Source: Ruminiclostridium sp. (GTDB taxonomy: Bacteria; Bacillota_A; Clostridia; Oscillospirales; Oscillospiraceae). From it: a stretch of 10,825 nt of DNA. The number at the start of each line of letters is the position of its first letter. Position 1 is the first letter of the stretch. Below are positions 5,684-10,825 of the stretch, in pieces. A program made the position numbers and the translations under genes. The stretch covers positions 1 through 10,825 of the forward strand of contig JAFXCU010000129.1 of assembly GCA_017521345.1 (NCBI GenBank), written 5' to 3'. The notes beneath the pieces were generated by a model, which worked only from the letters and a program-made list of their open reading frames with translations, was not told where the DNA came from and ran no database searches.

Positions 5684-5712
5684 TTGACAATTCACCAAAC
5701 TTATGGCAATAT
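5684..5712 (+). promoter_or_regulatory. Candidate promoter for the exported-protein gene at 5755
   Basis: A perfect TTGACA (5684-5689) lies 17 bases before CAATAT (5707-5712), with a better -10 match TATAGA (5710-5715) at the less favourable 20-base spacing. The AT-rich context and distance to the start (about 40 bases) fit a promoter. Weak evidence for the -10. Confidence 0.4.
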
Positions 5713-5754
5713 AGAGAAAAACAAATGTCCGTCCCAGACAGAAAGGAGGCCCCC

Positions 5755-6606
5755 ATGAAACGCTTTCTCCCCTTCCTGCTCCTGCTCACCCTTCTCATCC
5801 CTCTGACCGCCGGGGCGGACATGGGCCCCAAGCCCTCAGTGAACGTGGAATTCCGGGGCCTGGAGGGCCAGACCTACTACGTCACCCTCCTGTCGGAGAC
5901 CGACTCCACCGGCCCCTGGAGCCACAGCGAGGAGTACCGGGACTACTACGGGGACCGGGCGGTCTTTGAGGCCTTCAACGGCAATGCCGACCCCGACGGC
6001 TTCTGGTTCATCGGCTGCTATGAGGACTGCTCGGCCGACCACACCTTCTCCTGGACCTACTACCCGCCCCAGGTCTTCAAGGTGCTGGTGTACTTCCCGG
6101 AAACCGACACCTTCGCCGTCACCGAGGACACCTATGAGCGGTACGCCTTTGACAGCTACTTCAAGGTAAACGCCGGGTCGGCCCCCGAGACCGGCCTGCT
6201 GGCCCCCCTCCATAAGGACTACCCCTACGGCCAGGAGCTCCTCTCCCTGGCAGCCCGCATCCTTCTGACCCTGGCGGCGGAAGTGGCCCTGGCCTTTGTC
6301 TTCGGCTACCGGGCCAAACAGCAGCTGAAGGTCATCTTCTTCGTGAACCTGGCCACCCAGGTGATCCTGAACCTGGCCCTGAACCTCATCAACTACAACG
6401 CCGGCAGCATGGCCTTTACCTTCCACTATGTGTGGATGGAGGCCGCCGTCTTCGCCCTGGAGGGTCTGGTCTTCGCCGCCACCCTGAAAAAGTGGGACAA
6501 GAAGCCCGACCGGAAGGCCCACCCCTGGGTGTACTCCCTCACCGCCAACGGCACCTCCTTTATCCTGGGCCTCTTCCTGGCCCATCAGATCCCCGGCATT
6601 TTTTAA
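5755..6606 (+). CDS. Exported/multi-pass membrane protein of unknown function
   Basis: A 283-residue protein. Residues 1-21 form a signal peptide (MKRF, a leucine-rich core, then LTAGA with probable cleavage before DMGPKPS). An extracytoplasmic domain of about 140 residues follows, rich in tyrosine, tryptophan and acidic residues (EGQTYYVTLLSE, YRDYYGD, TYYPPQVFKVLVYFPE). Four hydrophobic helices then occupy roughly 163-184, 191-213, 224-243 and 258-279. The ATG at 5755 follows AAAGGAGG (5742-5749) at 5 bases. I do not recognise a characterised family; the mature N-terminus DMGPKPS seems familiar from unnamed Firmicute proteins, but that is only an impression. The gene diverges from the ECF sigma operon and lies 18 bases before the next gene, so the two downstream genes form a pair, possibly part of the same envelope response. 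Confidence 0.85.
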   Translation: MKRFLPFLLLLTLLIPLTAGADMGPKPSVNVEFRGLEGQTYYVTLLSETDSTGPWSHSEEYRDYYGDRAVFEAFNGNADPDGFWFIGCYEDCSADHTFSWTYYPPQVFKVLVYFPETDTFAVTEDTYERYAFDSYFKVNAGSAPETGLLAPLHKDYPYGQELLSLAARILLTLAAEVALAFVFGYRAKQQLKVIFFVNLATQVILNLALNLINYNAGSMAFTFHYVWMEAAVFALEGLVFAATLKKWDKKPDRKAHPWVYSLTANGTSFILGLFLAHQIPGIF

Positions 6607-6624
6607 CGGAAAGGACGTATTGTT

Positions 6625-7128
6625 ATGAAAAAGCTCCTCATCCTCCCGGTCCTCCTCCTGGTGGGCATCGCCCTCTTCTGGCTCTTCGGCACCGCCCCGG
6701 AACCCATCGAGGACACCAATGGCCCGGACAACTACAACCTGCAGACCATCAACGACTTGATGATCATCGACGGCGACATGGGCATGACCGGAGGCGTCAC
6801 CACCAAGCACGACCTGATCGGCAGCGGCATCACCATCTCCTCCGACGACTTCACCGGCATCTACGATGTGCTGTGGACCAACTACCTGGGCAAGTCCGAC
6901 ATCACCCTGGACCTGACCAACCTGGTGGTGAACGGGGGCAACTTCAAGGCCGTCCTGATTTTAGATGACAAGATCGTGGATGTCATCCCCTTCAACCAGG
7001 AGGACCCCTTCTACGAGTTCCGGCTGGATGACGTGAACGGCTATTTCGTCCTCCGTCTGGCCGGGGAGAGCGCAGACTTCAAGTTCAGCATCACCGAGAA
7101 CGAATACGATCGGTTTGACCATCCTTAA
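6625..7128 (+). CDS. Membrane-anchored protein of unknown function
   Basis: A 167-residue protein with an N-terminal hydrophobic helix (residues 3-22) that reads as an uncleaved signal anchor, since there is no cysteine lipobox and no clear small-residue cleavage site. The rest is a soluble, acidic domain with alternating hydrophobic and polar residues (ITLDLTNLVVNGG, FKAVLILDDKIVDVIP, YFVLRLAG, DFKFSITENEYD) suggesting a beta-sheet fold outside the cell. No family was recognised. ATG 6625 follows GGAAAGGA (6608-6614 region) at about 10 bases and comes 18 bases after the stop of the preceding gene, so they are co-transcribed. A long stem-loop follows the stop, ending the operon. Confidence 0.82.
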   Translation: MKKLLILPVLLLVGIALFWLFGTAPEPIEDTNGPDNYNLQTINDLMIIDGDMGMTGGVTTKHDLIGSGITISSDDFTGIYDVLWTNYLGKSDITLDLTNLVVNGGNFKAVLILDDKIVDVIPFNQEDPFYEFRLDDVNGYFVLRLAGESADFKFSITENEYDRFDHP

Positions 7129-7134
7129 ATAGAA

Positions 7135-7167
7135 CGAAAGCCCTGACCGAATCGGTCAGGGCTTTCG
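7135..7167 (+). terminator. Stem-loop terminator after the 5755-7128 gene pair
   Basis: CGAAAGCCCTGACC (7135-7148) pairs with GGTCAGGGCTTTCG (7154-7167) around a short loop; the stem begins 6 bases after the stop codon. There is no T-run beyond the stem except the TTT within its 3' arm, so termination efficiency is uncertain. Confidence 0.7.
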
Positions 7168-7202
7168 CCTGTCAAAAAAAGATTCGTATTACAAAAAACC
7201 AC

Positions 7203-7364
7203 AGCCTCCCTCTCAGAGGGAGGTGCCGAGCGAATGCGAGGCGGAGGGAGTTTCCCGGGAGTAGGCTGCGAATTCACCTCTCCTTCCGGTAGAATCGAAA
7301 AGATTCTACTGCAAACTCCCTCAGTCAGTGCTTCGCACTGCCAGCTCCCTCGGAGAGGGAGCCT
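7203..7364. mobile_element. Gene-less inverted-repeat element (copy C), MITE-like
   Basis: A unit of about 162 bp with tips AGCCTCCCTC and, on the other strand, GGCTCCCTCT, each folding as an outer hairpin (CCTCCCTC/GAGGGAGG at left, CTCCCTC/GAGGGAG at right). The left arm continues with a block at 7218-7249 that differs from 9218-9249 of copy D at one position. The right arm holds the stem CAGTGC/GCACTG (7326-7331/7335-7340). The core has GCTGCGAATTC (7265-7275) and the hairpin GTAGAATC/GATTCTAC (7289-7296/7302-7309). There is no coding capacity. It lies between the convergent genes ending at 7128 and 7436. On the minus strand its exit hairpin is followed 7 bases later by TTTTTT and may terminate the coiled-coil gene's transcript. 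Confidence 0.65.
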
Positions 7365-7435
7365 TTCCTGCGCCTTGAAGGCAAATTGTTATGCTCGTTT
7401 CCAGGCTGCGAGCCAGCGCAGGTCGGCGGGCAGGA

Positions 7436-8380
7436 TCAGCCGGGGTCCTCCCGGAGGAGCAGGTCCTCCAGGTCCCGGTCCAGCTGGGCCAGGTCGGCCT
7501 GGTGCTGGCTGTCGCTCTGGGCGAGGGTCTCCTGAAGGGCCCTGATCTGGTCCCTCAGCTGGCCCACCCGATTCTGGGACTTGCCGATCTCATCCATCAC
7601 CGCCCAGTCCGTGAAGATGTTGTCGAAGAAGACGTCAAAAAACTGGGTGGTGCCGTCCATGGTAAAGGTCAGGTCGGCGTCGATGGACACGTCCACCAGC
7701 TCGGTCCGGAAGCGGCGCAGGGCCAGCTGCAGCCCCTCCACCTTGGCCTGGGCCGCGTCAATAGCATCGTACTTCATCAAAGAGGACAGCATACCGCCCC
7801 CGAACATATCCCAGGTGCCCCAGCTCTCGGCATCGCTGAGACTGGTCATGATCTCGTCTGCCTTGGTCAGGGCCTCCTGGCCTGCTGCCAGAGCCTCCCG
7901 GATCTCCCGTCGTTGGCCCTGGTGCCAGGCCCGCTGTTCCTCCAGGTCCAGGATGGCCTGTCCCGTGGGGCCGCCCATGGCCTTCACCGCCTGGGCCCAC
8001 TGGGTCATGAGCTCCTCCCGGCGGGCGGGGATGCCATCCAGCTCTGCCAGCTCCTCCCGGACCCGGCGAAGCTGGTCCTGGGCCTGGTTCCGCTCCAGGA
8101 CCGCCATGTCGTACTTCACCCGGGCGGCCCGGGCTTCCTGGCGCTCCTTGTCCAGACGCTCCTCCTTGTTGCCCCGGAGTCCGGCAAAGAAGGCCGACAG
8201 ACTGCGCCCTTCCAGCTTGTCCACGTCGGCCTGTTCCTGGTTCATCTGGGCCTCGTAGAGGAAGGCCTTTTTCTTCAATGCTTCGTATTCTTTTTCCAGT
8301 TCAGCGGCCTGGGCCTCCAGCTGGCCCCGTCTCTGGGCCTGGGCCTGGAGGTCCCGCAGCTCCTGATGGTAGTCTCTCAT
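7436..8380 (-). CDS. Coiled-coil protein of unknown function
   Basis: A 314-residue soluble protein without signal peptide or transmembrane segment. Residues 1-130 are heptad-rich and highly charged (RDLQAQAQRRGQLEAQAAEL onward), interrupted near 59-70 by a non-helical GRSLSAFFAGLRG. A glycine-containing central segment (about 183-207, including WGTWDMFGGGMLSSLMKYD) looks like the conserved heart of the protein. Residues 208-230 resume a helix, 231-262 are hydrophobic and phenylalanine-rich (DLTFTMDGTTQFFDVFFDN), and 263-312 form a last coiled coil. I recall similar central motifs in unnamed Firmicute proteins but cannot name the family. ATG 8380 follows AAAGGAG (8393-8387) at 6 bases, 14 bases after the stop of the phospholipase-like gene, so both are one operon. 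Function is unknown; a cytoplasmic oligomeric scaffold is only a guess. Confidence 0.88.
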   Translation of the reverse strand: MRDYHQELRDLQAQAQRRGQLEAQAAELEKEYEALKKKAFLYEAQMNQEQADVDKLEGRSLSAFFAGLRGNKEERLDKERQEARAARVKYDMAVLERNQAQDQLRRVREELAELDGIPARREELMTQWAQAVKAMGGPTGQAILDLEEQRAWHQGQRREIREALAAGQEALTKADEIMTSLSDAESWGTWDMFGGGMLSSLMKYDAIDAAQAKVEGLQLALRRFRTELVDVSIDADLTFTMDGTTQFFDVFFDNIFTDWAVMDEIGKSQNRVGQLRDQIRALQETLAQSDSQHQADLAQLDRDLEDLLLREDPG

Positions 8381-8394
8381 GGCAGGCTCCTTTC

Positions 8395-9036
8395 TCAGCC
8401 CAGCAGCTCCACCAGACGGTCTGCCGTGGGCTGGATGCCCTCATCCACCAGACGCCGGAGGGTGTTCACGTTGTCCTTTTCCACCAAAGTCAGGCGGCCC
8501 AGGGCCTCGGGCCCCCGGGTGCGGAGGAAGTCGATGGTCACCTGCATATTCCGCAGGCCGGTGAGGTAGTGGTTGGCCGCCGCCGTGGGCAGCAGCAGAT
8601 GGGCATAGGGAGCCACTCGCTTTCTGCCCTGGGTGAAGAGCCGGGGCATCTTGGTGATGCCCTCCTCGGCCAGGATCATAAAGTCCAGAGCCAGCTCCAT
8701 GCGCATGTGGTTGGCCCCCTCCTTCATCCAGGCCCAGATGGGGGGATGGACGATGTCATCCAGCACATAGTGGAGGAACCCGCCGGCAGCAAAGCTGCAG
8801 GGGGCCTCGTCGCCGTAGATCATGGCGTGGACCAGCCGGGGCAGTCCGTCCTCCTCCCACTTCTTGTGGTAGGCCCGGGCGTCCTTCTGGGTCCGGGGGT
8901 CGAAGATGAGGGGGTCAGGTCCCTGGAGGCCCAGGTAAAAGGCGTCCATGTCCCGGCTGAGCTTGTCCCGCAGGTGGACCGGCAGGGCGGCCAGGACCCC
9001 GATGCCGAAATAGATATGGGTGTTGCCGTCTGCCAT
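8395..9036 (-). CDS. Zinc-dependent phospholipase C family protein
   Basis: A 213-residue protein resembling the zinc-dependent phospholipase C / S1-P1 nuclease fold (PF00882). Visible marks: histidine 7 close to the N-terminus (THIYFGIGVLAALP), DAFYLGLQGPDPLIF (about 31-45), and the metal-site signature FLHYVLDDIVHP with its HxxxDxxxHP spacing (about 86-97). Members hydrolyse phosphodiester bonds in phospholipids when secreted, but this copy has no signal peptide, so it is probably cytoplasmic and its substrate is unknown. The start is ATG 9036, which makes histidine 7 N-terminal as the fold requires and is preceded by AGGAGGG (9049-9043) at 6 bases; an in-frame start at 9087 lacks such support. 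It heads an operon with the coiled-coil gene and has its own promoter at 9076-9104. Confidence 0.82.
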   Translation of the reverse strand: MADGNTHIYFGIGVLAALPVHLRDKLSRDMDAFYLGLQGPDPLIFDPRTQKDARAYHKKWEEDGLPRLVHAMIYGDEAPCSFAAGGFLHYVLDDIVHPPIWAWMKEGANHMRMELALDFMILAEEGITKMPRLFTQGRKRVAPYAHLLLPTAAANHYLTGLRNMQVTIDFLRTRGPEALGRLTLVEKDNVNTLRRLVDEGIQPTADRLVELLG

Positions 9037-9075
9037 ACCGCTCCCTCCTGTCATTACATGGTTTCTGTTACTGTC

Positions 9076-9104
9076 ATCATACCGCACTTTCGTCCATAGG
9101 GCAA
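9076..9104 (-). promoter_or_regulatory. Probable sigma-A promoter of the phospholipase-like operon
   Basis: On the minus strand TTGCCC (9104-9099) and TATGAT (9081-9076) are exactly 17 bases apart. Transcription would begin about 33 bases before the ATG at 9036. It sits just downstream of the terminator of the preceding operon. Confidence 0.6.
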
Positions 9105-9135
9105 GGACAAACCATCACTTTACTTATCTTTCCAT

Positions 9136-9164
9136 AAAAAAAGACGAGACCCGGAGGTCTCGTC
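9136..9164 (-). terminator. Intrinsic terminator of the ychF-reductase operon
   Basis: On the minus strand a 9-bp stem GACGAGACC/GGTCTCGTC (9164-9156 and 9151-9143, 4-base loop) is followed by seven T (9142-9136). It is a textbook intrinsic terminator for minus-strand transcription arriving from the reductase gene. It lies about 240 bases beyond that gene's stop, with copy D in between. Confidence 0.85.
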
Positions 9165-9199
9165 AATCTATCAAAAAAGTATATGCCGCAGACCACCGC

Positions 9200-9365
9200 A
9201 AGCCTCCCTTGTGTACAGGGAGGTGCCGAGCAAATGCGAGGCGGAGGGATTGTCACGGAAAACGCTGCGAATTCGCATAACGTTCGGTAGAAACCGTTTG
9301 CTTCTGCTGCACAATCCCTCAGTCACGGCTACGCCGTGCCAGCTCCCTTTGCACAAGGGAGCCTT
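9200..9365. mobile_element. Gene-less inverted-repeat element (copy D), MITE-like
   Basis: A 166-bp unit starting AAGCCTCCCTTGTG (9200-9213) and ending CACAAGGGAGCCTT (9352-9365), i.e. the same tips as copy A. It has the left block 9218-9249 nearly identical to copy C, then GAGGGATTGT and its inverted partner ACAATCCCTC (9311-9320). The right stem is CACGGC/GCCGTG (9324-9329/9333-9338). The core shares GCTGCGAATTC (9264-9274) and CGGTAGAA (9285-9292) with copy C. It contains no gene and separates the reductase gene from its terminator. Confidence 0.68.
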
Positions 9366-9407
9366 CCCTGAGCCTGCAGTATCGTTCCTTGATGCCCTCT
9401 TTTGCAC

Positions 9408-10142
9408 TCAGATAATGAACCCGCCGTTGGGGGCCAGCACCTGACCGGTGAAGAAGTTCCCACCCTGGCTGGCCAGGAACCAGATGGCCTCGGCCACGTC
9501 GGCCGGGGTGCCCATCCGCTCCAGAGGGGTCTCCTCCGCCAGGGCGTCCTTGGTCTCCTGATCCAGGAGGCCGTTCATCTCGGTCTCGATGACCCCGGGG
9601 GCCACGCAGTTGACGGTGATGCCGGATGGGCCCACCTCCTTGGCCAGGGCGCGGGTCAAACCGATGACCCCCGCCTTGGCGGCGGAATAGGCCACCTCGC
9701 AGGAGGCTCCCACCTGGCCCCACATGGAGGACAGGGTGATGATCCGGCCGGACTTTCGCCGGATCATGTCCGGCAGAGCGGCCTGGCAGCAGTAAAACAC
9801 GCCGTCCAGGTTGATCCCCAGCATCTGCCGCCACTGGGCCTCGGTCACGTCGGTGAAGAGCTCCTGGCGGGCGATGCCGGCGTTGCACACCAGCACATCC
9901 ATATGGCCGAAATCGGCCAGGAAATCCGTCACCATCCGGTCCACCTGGGCCCGGTCAGAGACGTCCGCCTGATAGGCCTTGGCAGAGACCCCCATGGCCT
10001 CCAGCTCCCGGACCAGTTCTTCCGCCCGGGCCTGGGAGCTGCAGTAGTTGACACCCACGGCGTAGCCCTCCCGGGCGAACCGCCGGGCGGTCTCCGCCCC
10101 GATACCCCGGGAGGCCCCGGTGATGAGAACGGTCTTAGACAT
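9408..10142 (-). CDS. Short-chain dehydrogenase/reductase, FabG-like or EF-P 5-aminopentanone reductase (YmfI)-like
   Basis: A 244-residue classical SDR enzyme: the Rossmann nucleotide loop TGASRGIG (8-15), acidic DV at 60-61, NAG (87-89), and the catalytic tetrad asparagine 111, serine 139, tyrosine 152 and lysine 156 (YSAAK). It should be an NAD(P)H-dependent carbonyl reductase in the cytoplasm. FabG of fatty-acid synthesis has this layout, but so does YmfI, the reductase that completes the 5-aminopentanol modification of elongation factor P; there is no fab cluster around it, and it is coupled to ychF, a ribosome-associated ATPase, which favours the translation-linked role as an inference. 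ATG 10142 overlaps the end of ychF by 8 bases and has no good ribosome site of its own, so translation is probably coupled. The terminator is at 9136-9164. Confidence 0.9.
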   Translation of the reverse strand: MSKTVLITGASRGIGAETARRFAREGYAVGVNYCSSQARAEELVRELEAMGVSAKAYQADVSDRAQVDRMVTDFLADFGHMDVLVCNAGIARQELFTDVTEAQWRQMLGINLDGVFYCCQAALPDMIRRKSGRIITLSSMWGQVGASCEVAYSAAKAGVIGLTRALAKEVGPSGITVNCVAPGVIETEMNGLLDQETKDALAEETPLERMGTPADVAEAIWFLASQGGNFFTGQVLAPNGGFII

Positions 10143-10825
10143 TGAAGCGGAACAGGACCACGTCGCCGTCCTGCATCACATACTCCTTGCCCTCGGAGCG
10201 GACCAGGCCCTTCTCCTTGGCAGCGGTCATGGAGCCGCCGCAGGCGTCCAGGTCCTCGAAGCCCACCACCTCGGCACGGATGAAGCCACGCTCGAAGTCG
10301 GTGTGGATCTTACCGGCGGCCTTGGGTGCCTTGGTGCCCCGGGTGATGGTCCAGGCGCGGCACTCGTCCTCGCCGGCGGTCAGGTAGGAGATCAGGCCCA
10401 GCAGGGTGTAGCTGGCCTTGATGAGGCGGTCCAGGCCGGACTCCTCCACGCCCAGGTCCTCCAGGAAGATCTCACGGTCTTCGGGGTCCATCTGGGCGAT
10501 GTCGGCTTCCACGTTGGCGCAGATGGGCACCACCTGGGCGTTCTCCCCCTCGGCGGCCTTCAGGACAGCCTGGTAGTAGGGGTTGGATTCATAGGCCTTG
10601 AAGCCATCCTCGTCCATGTTGGCGGCGAAGATGATGGGCTTCAGGGTCAGCAGGTCGGAGGTCTGGAGGATCTCCATGTCCTCAGGGTCGCAGGGGTAGC
10701 TGCGGGCAGACTTGCCGTCCCCCAGCCAGGCCAGCAGGCCCTTGAAGACCTCGGCAGAGTGGAGGAACTTCTTGTCGCCCTTGGCGGCCTTGGTGTCCTT
10801 GTCGATGCGGCGCTCCACCATCTCC
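10135..10825 (-). CDS. ychF: Redox-regulated ATPase YchF, C-terminal part
   Basis: The last 229 or so residues of YchF/OLA1, a universally conserved Obg-related P-loop ATPase that binds the ribosome; the N-terminal Walker A region is outside the window. Visible are IIFAANMDEDGF, where NMDE replaces the NKxD guanine-recognition motif and explains the family's preference for ATP over GTP, VVPICANVEADIAQM (G5 region), the helical segment FLEDLGVEESGLDRLI, and the C-terminal TGS domain (LISYLTAGEDECRAWTITRG, GKIHTDFERGFIRAEVV, ending DGDVVLFRFNV). The stop at 10135-10137 overlaps the start of the reductase gene by 8 bases. The frame is open to the window edge, so the gene continues beyond base 10825. 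Identification is secure. Confidence 0.97.
   Translation of the reverse strand, partial: EMVERRIDKDTKAAKGDKKFLHSAEVFKGLLAWLGDGKSARSYPCDPEDMEILQTSDLLTLKPIIFAANMDEDGFKAYESNPYYQAVLKAAEGENAQVVPICANVEADIAQMDPEDREIFLEDLGVEESGLDRLIKASYTLLGLISYLTAGEDECRAWTITRGTKAPKAAGKIHTDFERGFIRAEVVGFEDLDACGGSMTAAKEKGLVRSEGKEYVMQDGDVVLFRFNV

Noticed and set aside
5497..5754. N-terminal extension of the exported-protein gene
   Set aside because: It would run across the sigma factor start and the palindrome; the ATG at 5755 has a strong ribosome site and starts a signal peptide.
1..10825. CRISPR array, tRNA, rRNA or recognised transposase/integrase gene
   Set aside because: No regularly spaced direct repeats, tRNA-like cloverleaf with conserved arms, rRNA sequence or DDE, HUH, tyrosine or serine recombinase motif was seen.

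Overview
The window looks like a chromosomal piece of a GC-rich, spore-forming member of the class Clostridia, most likely Oscillospiraceae of the Flavonifractor/Intestinimonas/Lawsonibacter type. That is an inference from an intact spoIVA gene, strong AAGGAGG ribosome sites, GC-biased codon use, a DUF559 protein with clostridial-type sequence, and abundant short palindromic intergenic repeats. No rRNA, tRNA or CRISPR array was seen.

Layout. Positions 1-238 (-) hold the 5' end of a Na+/phosphate cotransporter-family gene with its promoter at 285-312. Positions 370-779 hold no gene but a 410-bp inverted-repeat element packed with hairpins, ending about 60 bp before spoIVA (838-2310, +). A promoter at 2327-2355 and a leader with three REP-like hairpins precede coaX (2550-3341, +), which ends at a 13-bp stem-loop. 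Positions 3394-3850 are a putative mobile element whose only gene encodes a DUF559 nuclease-fold protein (3420-3791, -). An operon on the minus strand (5549 down to 3870) encodes an ECF sigma factor, a 91-residue two-helix membrane protein and a double-zinc-ribbon membrane protein, with overlapping reading frames. Diverging from it are two exported or membrane proteins of unknown function (5755-6606 and 6625-7128, +). A minus-strand pair (9036 down to 7436) encodes a zinc-dependent phospholipase C-like protein and a coiled-coil protein. The right end (10825 down to 9408, -) holds the C-terminal part of the YchF ATPase overlapping a short-chain dehydrogenase that resembles FabG and the EF-P 5-aminopentanone reductase YmfI.

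The most unusual content lies between the genes. One inverted-repeat family (ends AAGSCTCCCT...AGGGAGSCTT) appears three times as a paired element (3394-3850 with DUF559; about 7203-7364 and 9200-9365 without a gene) and once as a lone perfect 24-bp palindrome (5617-5640). Every paired copy keeps the same framework, but the stem sequences inside its subterminal hairpins differ and remain base-paired. The 410-bp element at 370-779 belongs to another family built on the same principle: constant framework, changing but paired stems. A DUF559 gene whose ribosome site and C-terminus come from the element's own inverted repeats is the best candidate in this window for an under-described mobile system.

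The genes otherwise read as housekeeping: spore coat assembly (spoIVA), CoA synthesis (coaX), translation-linked functions (ychF and the reductase), and envelope sensing (the ECF operon and perhaps its divergent partners).
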